Shown in pieces: positions 42,050 through 52,500 of a stretch of 64,000 nucleotides of DNA; position 1 is the first letter of the stretch; every line of letters starts with the position of its first letter. The notes below the pieces were generated by a model that did not search any database, was not told the DNA's origin, and saw nothing but the letters and a program-made list of their open reading frames with translations. Source of the stretch: Eurosta solidaginis (taxonomy: Eukaryota > Arthropoda > Insecta > Diptera > Tephritidae); assembly GCF_040869045.1 (NCBI RefSeq), contig NC_090320.1, positions 120,041,112-120,105,111 of the forward strand. The letters are read 5' to 3'. Position numbers and translations under genes: made by a program.

Positions 42050-42958
42050 TCTACTCATGTTGTGGAAAAGGAGAGTGAGAAATTGCAGGGCTCAGGTGGT
42101 AGCGAGGCATCACAGAACCCGTGGATTTGGGTATCTTGCCCTGGAACGACATTAACCAATCGAGAGATTCCGATGTTGCAAATGGCTGGCAGATTTTCTG
42201 CAAAATGTTGCCATTTTGATAATGTTGCGGGCATGGTGTTTTCATCCCAATCGCTGCCATCCAGCTTGATTTCTTGGAGAAGCATCTTGACTTGGATCAT
42301 AACTGGCACTGGCGACAGCCATCGTGCCGGATCAAAAAGTTTTACAACAGAAGATAAAATGTGTCGCTTTTTGACCGCATTTTGCGTGTGTTCCGGCAGA
42401 ATGGTGTATGAAAATTTTTCCGTGAGCGCGTTCCATCAAATGCCAAGAGTTTTAGTATTCAAATTTCAAGAAGTTGGAGTCTAGAGGATCCTCCTTCCGA
42501 AACTGTCCTAATATGGCCGGGTGATTAGCCGTTAATTTCTTTAATATGAAACCAGATAATTTAAGGGCTTTTATCACTTGAGCGAGTGATTCAGTGGCGT
42601 TATCGATGGTGTGACTTCCTGATAAGATGCCGTCGACATACGTTTGCGTCTTGAGAATTGTTGCAGCCAAGGGGAATGTCGCTTTCGTGTCTTCGGATAG
42701 TTGATGCAAAGAACGAATAGCGAGATATGGTGCACAATTTTTAGATTGAAATCGCTAACAATGGAGTTGGCCGATTTGCGAAATAGGATTCGCTGAAAAT
42801 CTTTATCTGACGGTATATTTTTTCAATGTCTCCATTGAGCACATACTTATGCATGCGCCACTGTAAAATTAGTAGCATAAGATCTGGTTGGCGAGTTGGA
42901 CTAGTGCATAAAACGTCGTTAAGGGATTTTCCTGAATTTTGATGAGCGACTGGGTTTT
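42050..42958 (-). pseudogene. Pao/BEL RT and RNase H region, broken
   Basis: RT enters directly with GKSLNDVLCTSPTRQPDLML and LNGDIEKIYRQI (motif A Asp present). The catalytic YVDD reads YVDGILSGSHT (about 42640), losing the second Asp. The connection follows with ILKTQ and LKLSGFILKKLTANHPAIL. RNase H has MPATLSKWQHFAENLP and the IHGFCDASLPPEP site. Frameshifts occur near 42740 and 42310. Confidence 0.75.
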
Positions 42959-42959
42959 G

Positions 42960-43875
42960 TTTGCTTGGTTGAAGCTTATAGACTCTTTCAACGACTTCAT
43001 ATCTCGAGATGAGAAAGTCGTTAATTTGTGAACATGAGGGTAAATCTCTTCGCGAAGAGAGAGATTGTTCCCAATGTGACAGGGTTGTTTCGGGAAGTTT
43101 TGGTGAACAAATGCTCACCAGAATCGGATCCCAACTTTCTGTCGGAACTCCTTGTGGGTTAAGGACTGATAGGCAGCTGTTGATTGTATTTTGCAATCTC
43201 TAAAGTTTCTCACTGTTTTCGGATTGAATAGTGGCAAGAGTCAGTAAGGATTTGATCTGGTTGTCAACCAGGATACGCTTGTTTTCGTATCGTGACCGTA
43301 AAGCTTCCCAGGCAAGGTCAAAGTTATCATCGATCAACGGATATTGCTTGACGTTTTGTTCCGGAGATGGTACAATTTCTGAGCACGGGAGAGCCTTTGG
43401 TGGTTAATGTACACCGGTGTGAACATATCATGAAAAGCGGCCATTTTTCGCGGCCACCATAAAAGCTCTCCGTGTCGCATGCTGAGACTTTGAGGTAAAT
43501 ATTTGCCTCAGCCGAGCGTTGTTCCACGCGGGGTGGTGGAGTCGGCGATGCCATCATTTTGATCAACGAAAGTTGATCGGCAATCTTTGCTTTTGTCACT
43601 TTATATGTATCAAGGCAAGTGCATTGTTTGCCTTGTACTGAACTCTTGAAGACTTCAGGGAAACTTTCGTCTGGTTTCGAAAATACCAGATCGTAAACAG
43701 ATTGAGGCCGTGCCCAACAATCATCTAGTGATTTGTCTTTTATCATGAGATACGATTCAGTGTGATCATGAATCAGTGCCTCGTTAAATCTTGCACTGTA
43801 TCTCATGAGGCTGTCACTTTTCGCGATGAACTTTTGCGCGTATGGGTTAACTGATTTGGATTTTGGGCAGGGGGA
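42960..43875 (-). pseudogene. Pao/BEL Gag, broken
   Basis: The first piece (43806-43327) has RYSARFNEALIHDHTES, the acidic PDESFPEVF and YLKVSACDTESFYGGREKWP, a Pao Gag signature (PACDT..F.GG...WP). The second (43196-42960) has NTINSCLSVL, SWDPILVSICSPKLPETTLS and SRRDLPSCSQINDFLISRYE. The coding sequence extends beyond 43806 to the LTR junction at 43875 without a start codon I can fix. Zinc knuckles and protease are absent, removed by the deletion to RT. Confidence 0.75.
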
Positions 43876-44127
43876 TGTTGCCCTTTGTAATAATAAAGTG
43901 TATAGTAAGCCTTAGGCTATTATTATAGTATGTACAATGCATTATATAAAATGCGTAGTTATCGATAATCCCTAGTGGGATACATCACTAGAATGTGTAA
44001 TATCTAGTACGTAGTTAATGACCATTTTTTATACTGGGCACGCTCACACGTGAGCTAAAAAATAAATCTAACTTTATCACATAAAGTAAACACGCCATTT
44101 ATTTAAAAAGCTCACCCGCTTGATACA
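43876..44127 (+). repeat. LTR of a Ty3/gypsy element
   Basis: Starts TGTTGCCCTTTGTAATAA and ends GCTTGATACA, 252 bases, with an AATAAA near 44062. It is followed directly by a primer site and gag, so it is a 5' LTR. A purine-rich GGGCAGGGGGA precedes it by chance or as the tract of a lost neighbour. No matching 3' LTR is in the window. Confidence 0.7.
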
Positions 44128-44145
44128 TGGTGCCAGAAGTGGTTG
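44128..44145 (+). promoter_or_regulatory. Primer-binding site
   Basis: TGGTGCCAGAAGTGGTTG abuts the LTR end (CA then TGG), the position and form of a tRNA primer site in gypsy elements. Confidence 0.65.
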
Positions 44146-44192
44146 AATACATAGTATTTCGTAACCACAAGAAAATTTGCAAAAGTTAAAAT

Positions 44193-45104
44193 ATGATGTC
44201 AAATGAACGCACACCAACCGAATTGGATTGTACAAATTTGGCGACGGAATGGCCCAACTGGAAGCGAAAATTTTTAGTATATATGAGTGGCAAAAGTAAA
44301 GACCCAGAGGCAACAAAAATAGACACGTTTATTTGGTTGATGGGCACGCAAAGTGCGAACATATACAACTCACTATTCCCAAATGATGGGGCGCAAGACT
44401 CACTACTAGGAAAAATTACAACTGAGCACCAAATACCTGCTGTAGTTGTTGCCGGTGTGGAGCAACAGCCAGCTGGAGTTGAACAAAATATCCAACAACG
44501 CACACTGGAAGGGCCTAAGGATATTTGATGACCATTGCTTGGCACAGCGGAATGTTGCTATGGAATCATGCAAATTCAATATGATGGTCCAACAAGAGCA
44601 TCAATCATTTAATGCGTTTGAGACGAAATTGCGTACTCAAGTACGCCACGGCGATTTTAAATGTGCATGCGGTGTATCTTACGAAGACCGTATGCTACGG
44701 GACCGTACTGTGGTGGGTGTGTTTGACAGGAAGTTGCAGTTAAAGCTGTTGGATTGTCGTGGGGAAGAGCTTGCTCGCGTCATTACTACTTGCAAGACAT
44801 ATGAAGCAGCCAATGTGAACAAAGGCATTTTGGATCGCAAAAATCTGTCGGTGAACTTAGTCCAAGTGGATGACAAATTAGAGCTAAAAACTGTGAATGC
44901 AATATATCGTTTTTGCTACAATTATGGAGACCCACGGAAACCTAGTCACGTAAATGAATGCAAGGCAAAGGGGTAATATGTCGTACATGCTCAAAGAAAG
45001 GTCATTTCATGAAAATATGTCGGAAGCCAAGGAAGTCATCGGTATCAAAACCAAACAGCAGTCCAAAGGCGAATATAGCAGCTTTAAACTGGGATGATTT
45101 GCAA
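44193..45104 (+). pseudogene. Ty3/gypsy Gag, truncated and frameshifted
   Basis: The start (MMSNERTPTELDCTNLATEW, PNWKRKFLVYMSG) and FIWLMGTQSANIYNSLFPND are the N-terminus. A deletion and frame change near 44525 lead to SFNAFETKLRTQVRHGDFKC, YEDRMLRDRTVVGV and LKLLDCRGEELARVITTCKT. One zinc knuckle is damaged (FCYNYGDPRKP) and a second, CRTCSKKGHFMKIC, is intact in a shifted frame at 44980-45021. The element ends at the repeat copy beginning about 45105, with no pol. Confidence 0.75.
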
Positions 45105-45129
45105 GGTAAAACAAATAACATTTGTAGCA

Positions 45130-45282
45130 ACATTTTTTTCTTTCTTCTATTCTAATTTAAAATTTTTTCAATTAAGAAAAAATATATTATAACAATAATA
45201 ATGATAAAATAATTATTGTTAGGCCTTGAGCTCGATTCAAACTCGCGATCTTACAAATCAGTAGGCCGATATAACAACAAAA
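45130..45282. repeat. Right-arm copy of the 26.4-kb long-arm element
   Basis: The stretch from TTCTTTCTTCTATTCTAATT through AGGCCTTGAGCTCGATTC to CAGTAGGCCGATATAAC matches 26840-26984 closely. It terminates the gypsy gag fragment. Confidence 0.7.
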
Positions 45283-45822
45283 ATTATTTGTAGATATATA
45301 AGAAAAAATACAACCTTAAAAACATCTTATAGGATAATGGGTTTTGCCATATATATTCGAATTCTATGTTCAATTCTATAAAAAAAATGGAATTACGAAT
45401 CAAAAATATTTGGTTTTGTAGAAGTTATAGCGATTTGAAAATTTTGCATTTTTGCACCAGGCTAATGTAGGTCCTTTCGCGCTATTTCGGTCGATAGAGG
45501 GTGGCGGGTAGCTACCTGATGCAAAAAGATCTACTTAAAGCACAACATACTCATCTTAAAAAAACAAAACCAAAAAATGTGGCTGAGAAACAGTAAAAAG
45601 GAGATAAAAGGTCCCAGATACACAAGATTTTAGGTAGATTTGGCAATTCGTTAAGTACATATTAAGAAACTCATCGAAACTTTTACTAACGATTAGCAGG
45701 CCTAGCAATACAGCATGCCAGCTACCTGATAGCGTTTTTGTAAGTAACATTTTTTTTAAGAAGCTGTAGTTCCTTGGGTCATTCGTTGTGGGCGACACTA
45801 TGTTTTTGCATATCACAGAGGA
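45283..45822. other. Unassigned sequence upstream of a transposon gene
   Basis: No feature can be supported. It should contain the promoter or terminal repeat of the element at 45823-47633, but no inverted end was recognised. Confidence 0.35.
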
Positions 45823-47633
45823 ATGATGTCTTCGAGAAGTTGTAAACGAGCGTCTCATTCGTTTTGCTATATATGTAGCGAATGTATTAGCCTACTTCGG
45901 TCTACCTGTTAAAACCCATGACAAAAAATGGGCTCCACATGTTCATGTAACTCTTACAGAAGCATTCTGGAGCGTAAGTTTATTTTCTCTTTTTTATTGT
46001 ACTAACTGTTTCATATATATATACATATATCTACATATATATAATTGCATAAAACTGAAATTGTTATGAAATGGTTTACGTTTTATTATAGTTTGGTACC
46101 AGGGTGAGAAAAGAGCCATGAAGTTCGCAGTGCCGAGGATTTGGAGGGAACCGAGTAATCATGACACTGATTGCTATTTTTGTCTAGTGAAACCACTGAA
46201 AGGGAAACCTTTAAGGAAAACAATATATCCGGAACTACCATCGACATCTGCTCCAGTACCACATTCGGAACAAAATCCTTTACCTGATCCACCTGTGTTG
46301 GAAAAACAACTATTCCCTCAAGGCAGCTTTCAAACACCGAGTTCATCTGCATCCGTTTATTCCGAATTTGTTCCTCAATTTGAACCAGGAGTACCACATC
46401 TCATCAACTTTGAAGGTCTCAATGACTTAATAAGAGACTTAAATCTATCAAAAGACAAAGCAGAGTTATTAGCATCGCGGCTTAAACAACGAAATTTATT
46501 TACTTCTGATGTTCGAATGTCTCGGCAAAGAAAGCGTCATGAAGAATTTTCTTGTTTTTACAGTAAGGAAGATGGACTCTGTTTTTGCTATGACGTGAAA
46601 GGTTTATATGAAACAATTGGTATTCCTTGTAATACAAATGAATGGCGTCTCATTATCGACAGCTCAAAAAAAAAAAAAGTTTGAAAGCAGTTCTACTACA
46701 CAATGGGAACAAATTTCCATCTATTCCATTGGCACATTCCATACATCTCAAAGAAAATTTTGACAGTATTAAAATGCTATTAACTGTAATCAAATATACG
46801 GAATACAAGTGGGAAGTTATTGGAGACTTCAAGATGGTTTGTTTTTTTACTGGTATGCAAAGTGGATATATCAAACACTCCTTTTGTATTTGCCTATGGG
46901 ATAGCAGAAATGATGCCGCCCACTATCGCCAAAAACATTGGCCTGAACGTACTGAGTATGGAGTGGGAAGATTTAATATTAAACATGAAGCAATTGTCGA
47001 TCCTAAAAATATATTGATGCCGGTATTGCATATTAAATTGGGCCTTATTAAACAATTTGTGAAGGCTCTTAATATTGAGTAAAAACCATCAAATATTTGC
47101 AAACTTTTTTTCCAAAGCTGTCAGAGGCGAAAATTAAAGCTGGAGTATTTGTTGGCCCTCAAATAAGAAAAATTGTGAACTGCGATATTTTCCCGGACCT
47201 ACTTAGAAATGAGGGCAAACTAGCGTGGAACAGTTTTAAGGCAGTAGTTCATGGCTTTCTTGGAAATCATAGGGATGAAAATTATGATGAGCTGATAACT
47301 GGCATGATTACGAATTTTTCCGCCATCGGATGTAGAATGGCGCTAAAGATGCACATGTTACATTCACATCTGGATAAATGCAAAGATAATATGGGAGCTT
47401 ATTCAGAAGAACGCGGGGAGCGATTCCATCAAGATATAATGGAGTTTGAGAAACGCTACCAAGGCCAGTATACGGAAAGCATGATGGGCGACTATATTTG
47501 GACGTTAATAAGAGAAAATGTTACCGAATATGGCAGGAAAAGCAGGAAAAAGCATTTTAAAACATTTAAACTGTATTCTAAAACTAAATTTATAGGAATA
47601 AATCTTAAATTGATTTTTACTATACTAGAATAA
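45823..47633 (+). pseudogene. Spliced transposon protein of an unnamed insect family (A)
   Basis: The start MMSSRSCKRASHSFCYIC, an AYFGLPV..HDKKWAPHV segment and a donor GTAAGT at 45974 define exon 1. A 118-base intron ends TTATTATAG at 46091. Exon 2 reads KFAVPRIWREPSNHDTDCYF, INFEGLNDLIRDLNLSKDKA, FIKHSF-like CICLWDSRNDAAH, then VLHIKLGLIKQFVKALN, AKIKAGVFVGPQIRKIV, LHSHLDKCKDNMGAYSEERG with GERFHQD, and MMGDYIWTLIREN. This matches a long protein I know as a multi-copy uncharacterised family in insects and other animals, so it is mobile, but I cannot assign a superfamily. Breaks: a lost stretch after the first Cys pair, an A13 run at 46666-46678, and a +1 shift at 47080. Otherwise it is close to full length. 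Confidence 0.65.
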
Positions 47634-48271
47634 ATCAAATCTATGTCAAATTTTGATGAATTTTCATGTTTTTCGTGTTTCTCATTTTTTTCGAACAAAA
47701 CCAAATCAAAAACTTTTTTATGTTCACATTCTTATTCCTGGGTGCAAAAGCAATAAAAAAATATAAGCACGAACCATATACAAAAATGTTGTTGATCAGT
47801 GTTATTTGCACGCTCAGTTCGAAGATGGAAATACTCTTCGTGCCACAGAAATTTAAAAAAGGGAATTTAAATTGGTGGCGGTGTTTGTGTGTTTTTTTTT
47901 TTTTGTTTTTTTTTGAAAAATAGAGTCTAGCACGGACAACGGGACGTTCCTTAAATGATTTAGATCCGCGAAATGCGAAATTTAATTGTATAATGTTTTG
48001 ACAATATCTCAAACTTAGTTTTGTATGCTAGAATAAGTACAAATGTACATGCGCAATATACAAACGTATGTATATATGTTTGTTTGTGCGAACGTATGCA
48101 CGTGAATCAAGGAAGCTGCTCTATTTTTGTTTGCAAACAGAGTTTGTTTTTTAATATTTTGTTTTGTAAATTTTTGTATCGTAATATGTTTGTTTTGATT
48201 TGCTTCTTCGTCGCTTTAATGTCGCGTTTTTGTAGTGAAGCTGAGAGTGCAGCAAAGAAAGGTGAAACAAG
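47634..48271. other. Unassigned AT-rich sequence
   Basis: No gene or known repeat; contains poly(T) tracts near 47892-47912. Confidence 0.4.
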
Positions 48272-48785
48272 TAAGGGAGGCTAAGTTCGGGTGTAACTGA
48301 ACATAACATACTCAGCTACCAAATTACAGCTTGCAAAACTTTTAAATTGCCTTCTTTTAGAAGTGGGCGGCGCTGCGCCCATTTTCCAAAATTTTATTAA
48401 TTTTCTATTCTGCGTCATAAGGTCAACTCACCTACCAAGTTTCATCGCTTTATCCGTCTTTGGTAATGAATTATCGCACTTTTTCTATTTTTCGACATCG
48501 AAAAAGTGGGCGTGGTTATAGTCCGATTTCGTTCATTTTAAACAGTGGTCTGAGATGAGTGCCCAGAAACTTACATACCAAATTTCATTAAGATACCTCA
48601 AAATTTACTCAAGTTATAGTGTTTTCGGTCAGACAGACGGACGGACGGACATGGCTAAATTAATTTCTTTTTTCGTCCAGATCATTTTGATATTTAGAAG
48701 TCTATATCTATCTCGATTAGTTTATGCCGTTACGGTGTACCGCTATGCGAACAAAATTAATATACTCTATGAGCTCTGCTCAGCA
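48272..48785. repeat. Internally deleted copy of the 10.7/18.7-kb dispersed repeat
   Basis: The outer end ACAAGTAAGGGAGGCTAAG then TTCGGGTGTAACTGAAC is joined at about 48314 to arm sequence (CCAAATTACAGCTTGCAAAA onward) equivalent to 19504-19960, ending GAGCTCTGCTCAGC. The minisatellite and the opposite end are missing. It gives the consensus of the outer end that is mutated in the 10.7-kb copy. Confidence 0.7.
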
Positions 48786-50114
48786 AATTACTGGAGTGTC
48801 GTACTCGTTGTAAAAAGCAAAAATTTTAGTATGTTTCCGTGGTTTCCTATATAAAATTTTAATAAAGAAAACAATTGGGTTTAATTCAAACGGCACAAGA
48901 AAAAATAAAGTGTACCTTCATGTATTACATATTCGCATTGTAGGATAAGTCTATGTCTTTCACCAACCAAACGTTGTGAACCGAGCTTTGCGTTATGACA
49001 AACTCAGTAAATCGTAAATGAAAGCAATTGTGCTTATGTTATTTTTATAGGTGCTTAATTTTTCCCTAACAGTTTAAACTTCATACCAGAGCCTAGATTC
49101 AGTAAATGTGAGTTTTGACTAAGCATCAAGCGTCTTAAAAGTTTCAGCTGTGTGACTGTGTAACTGAACCGGATTACATGTAATTAGAAGAAACTAGTTA
49201 GCAGTGTTGTGATTGAAATTTATGGGGTTTCGCAAGCACCTGCCGGAAAAATTTTACACAAAACACTTCTTCCGAAATCAAATCTCTTTTGCATTTGCTT
49301 CAAAAGCTGAATATAAGAGTAAATTTTTTAATCGCAATTCCTTCCATATTTACGAAGCTATCAGTTTCAAAATGTATTTCTGCCTTAATTCCAGTTAAAA
49401 TATTTCTTGATACAATTACAAAGTTTTCAAGAATCTTAAGTAGCTTTACACCATAATAGTCCTGAAATTCCTTGAACTAGCTGCTTTGAACAGAGTGAGA
49501 AAGACTTAAATATCAACGTTCCAAACGAAGAGTAACGATTTCAAAATTTTAGCATAGATTTTTTTTTGTAAAAAATTTGAATGGTATTACTGTTTGGAAC
49601 AAATTAGTTTCATTCTTTTACTTGGTTTTCAGTTCATTGTCATATTTCGTAGAGACACACGTATATTTGATATACATTTTTTTTGCTCGACTAGTCACAA
49701 AAATATATCACGAAAAGTGTTTGATAACCGATTGAAATTCCTAACCACTAAAACAAGTTTTTTTTTTTCCGATAAGTCCGTTGTTTCTTCAAAACTTAAT
49801 GACGATGTGTTTCCCCGAACATTCAACACTTCTCTTTTTAATGCCTCGCCTAAATAATCACCCAGGTGAAATGTCATTGTTCTGCTACATGTGGGTTACT
49901 AAAATATGTGGCAAATTTTATTAGCAGTATTTTGAATTTTTGTTCCAGTGAAAAAAAAAATATATAAAAATATATATATATACTTTAAACACGACAGAAT
50001 TGTTGGCCTTGACATAACTTTCTTGTTTGAAAGACAAATTTCATTCTCCATATGTTTATTCGTGCAAAAAGTAAATTTTTTAAAGACGTGTTGTGAACAA
50101 TTTTGAATTGCATA
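48786..50114. other. Unassigned AT-rich sequence
   Basis: No gene, transposon motif or structured repeat could be supported in about 1.3 kb, apart from a short unrecognised minus-strand open run (49877-49695, FHLGDYLGEALKREVLNVRG). Confidence 0.4.
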
Positions 50115-52375
50115 ATGTGGTTAGTCGGTAAAGTGATTTCAAAGTTACCAAATAGAACCTTACCAGCCCAGAGTCATGTGCTATCCTTGTTCGGTTTCTA
50201 TCATTTTAAAAAAAAGTGCACTTTAAAAGAAAGCACACACAATACAACGAAAGATGTTCTGCAACTATGTTTTAAATTGGGAGTACCAACACGAGCAAAA
50301 AACCGAGTAGTTGGTGATGTGCTTAATCTTTTCAAAGCCTGGTCAAAGTTAAAAAATAACAAAAATAGAATGTCCGAAACAGAAAAATACAAACAACAAC
50401 ATTTCAAAGAGAAAATAAAAAAGATATTTAGCGTGATCAATAACAGTGCTACAAAAAATCAAAAAATTCAAGATTTTTTGTGCAAACAAATTAAAACGTG
50501 CCGACCACTTCGGATCTATGTTTTGAAAAATTATTCATACGAACACAAGTCAGTATATGATGCTATTACTGAAGACAGTGTAAATGTTGATCTGTGTGAC
50601 ATCAAGGCAGGCACCAATGAATTAAGACAATCATCTTTGTCTCCGTCGTTAAGTATTTGTAGTCATACAAACCGCGAAGCTGTGTTCGCTCTTTAAAATA
50701 CTTCAAACTAAAGAACAGAGCACCTTCTAAAAAGATTCTAACCCCAAATGTTGCTCTTACTTTAGACAGAGTTAAAGTTAGTAATAGAAAAGCCGCAATG
50801 CTTCTTCCAGTTATAACTGAAGCGTTGGGGAACAGTGCATCGATACAGCCGGTTAGCTATTCTTCAATTCGTCGAACTAGGCAAACAACACGGCTAGCGG
50901 AAGCAAATAAAATCCGATTAGATTTTAAACCAGTCGGTCCACTCACGCTTCACTGGGATGGCAAACTGTTACCAGCAGGCAATGGTATGTAATAGTTATA
51001 ATATTTAACATTGCAGCTGCTACACATATTTCATAATTTTTAAGTTATCAAAAAAGTTGAAAGACTGCCAATTGTGGTATCAACTGCAACCGGAGATGAA
51101 CAGCTGTTAGGTATACCAGCACTGAACCGCGGAACAGGTGATCAAATGAGCGAAGCACTCTTTGAACATTTAATTGAGTGGAATATCGCAGATTTAACCC
51201 GTGTTATGTCTTTTGACACAACAAGTTCTAATACAGGGCTGAAGAATGGGGCCTGTGTTAGTCTACAAAATAAATTAAAAAGAGACTTACTATTTTTTGC
51301 TTGTCGGCATCACGTATTAGAGCTCGTAATAGAGGCTGCCTTTTCCGTATGTTTTGGTCCATCTGCTGGTCCAGAGCCCTCTATTTCCAACGATTGAAAG
51401 AATCGTGGGACAATTTAGACAAAAATAATTTTGAGAGTGGATCAAGTGATCCAGATGTGGCTACATACATAACACATAATTGCCACGAAGTCAACCAATT
51501 TTTTTCCGAAAACCTACTCTTGGTTCAACCGCGTGACGATAATAAGGAGCTCTTGGAGTTGGTCCTTGTTTTTACAGGTAGTTTGAAAAAACCAAAGTTT
51601 AGACTTCCTGGAGCTATGCACTGCGCAAGATGGATGGCAAAGCCTATTTACGCGCTAAAGATTTATATTTTTCGCAACGAATTTGCCATGTCTGATAATG
51701 AAAGAAATTACGTTAAGTGAATTAGTATGTTTGTTGCAACTGTATATGTGTTTGAATGGTACAATGCGCCAGTTACAATCGAAGCACCGCGAAACGACCT
51801 GATATTTTTGAAAAAGCTGCACGCTTATTAAAGTATTGATAGTGAGATTAGTGATGCTGCTTTAAACAAATTTTGTCGTCACTTGTGGTACTTATCAGAG
51901 AAATCCATCTGCCTTTCGTTATTTGACGAACAAGTATGTGTTGCAACAAAAAACAAAATTGCTAAAATATTAAATGCTGATGAATCCACTCAGGAAGACA
52001 AAGTGATAAGTAATAGCAAGGTACGGGTTGAAATAAATATGAATGCATTAAAGCCCTTAAGTTAGAAAACTTCGTTTCTGCTAACAGCAAAAACTTTTTT
52101 AAAATACTTAGAATTGAGGATGTAAGCTTCTCAAATTTAGTTGCAAGATACTGGCCAAAAAATGGCAACTATGAAACACTTAAAAAATTATAGCAAAATT
52201 TAAAAGCTTTGAACGATCCCGCTGAACGTGGAGTCGCACTCGTTCAAAGTCTTAACAATACAATTTCAAAATCCGAAGAGCAGCAGCAAGCGCTATTTTT
52301 GACTGTACGCAACCATCAAAAGATGTTACCAAGGGCAAATAAAGAAGACGTGATCAAAATAATACACCAATCATA
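50115..52375 (+). pseudogene. Spliced DDE-like transposon protein of an unnamed insect family (B)
   Basis: From ATG 50115 the N-terminus has PNRTLPAQSHVLSLFGFYHF and FKLGVPTRAKNRVVGDVLNL. After a frameshift near 50690 the frame gives GPLTLHWDGKLLPAGN, then a 60-base intron (GTATGT at 50985 to AG at 51044). Splicing restores the frame to VIKKVERLPIVVSTATGDEQ. Then come MSFDTTSSNTGLKNGA and FFACRHHVLELVIEAAF, which look like a catalytic Asp and a Cys/His motif of the C-x-x-H type, LPGAMHCARWMAKPIYALKI, FCRHLWYLSEKSICLSLFDE and LNDPAERGVALVQSLNN. The family is an uncharacterised multi-copy one in insects. Stops at 51718 and near 51830 and shifts near 51395 and 52060 inactivate it. RNase H-like DDE chemistry is inference. 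Confidence 0.65.
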
Positions 52376-52500
52376 AGGTTCCTTTTTATTATGTTTCATG
52401 CAATAAACACACGAGCGTGACATACTCATAAAAAATTTGCCACAACTTGTTTTGTTTTATTTGTTATTGTTCTTTCTTTATGGAATGGTAAGTGGTTTTA
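52376..52500. other. Flank of the large gypsy element
   Basis: Short AT-rich spacer. Its last six bases (GTTTTA, 52495-52500) equal the six bases after the opposite LTR (61155-61160), the likely target-site duplication. Confidence 0.5.

Larger units (their letters stand above)
40515..43875 (-). mobile_element. Pao/BEL LTR retrotransposon relic (second)
   Basis: Gag (43.87-42.95 kb), RT (42.9-42.4), RNase H region (42.3-42.05), integrase (41.98-41.26) and a CCHC domain (41.2-40.5) are in order on the minus strand. Gag and RT are fused by an internal deletion near 42.95 kb. Gag is cut at 43875 by another element's LTR. No LTR of its own could be defined. Confidence 0.8.

Noticed and set aside
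43862..43875. Polypurine tract of an element upstream of the 43.9-kb LTR
   Set aside because: The upstream sequence is minus-strand Pao Gag, not the end of a gypsy element; the purine run is coding sequence on the other strand.
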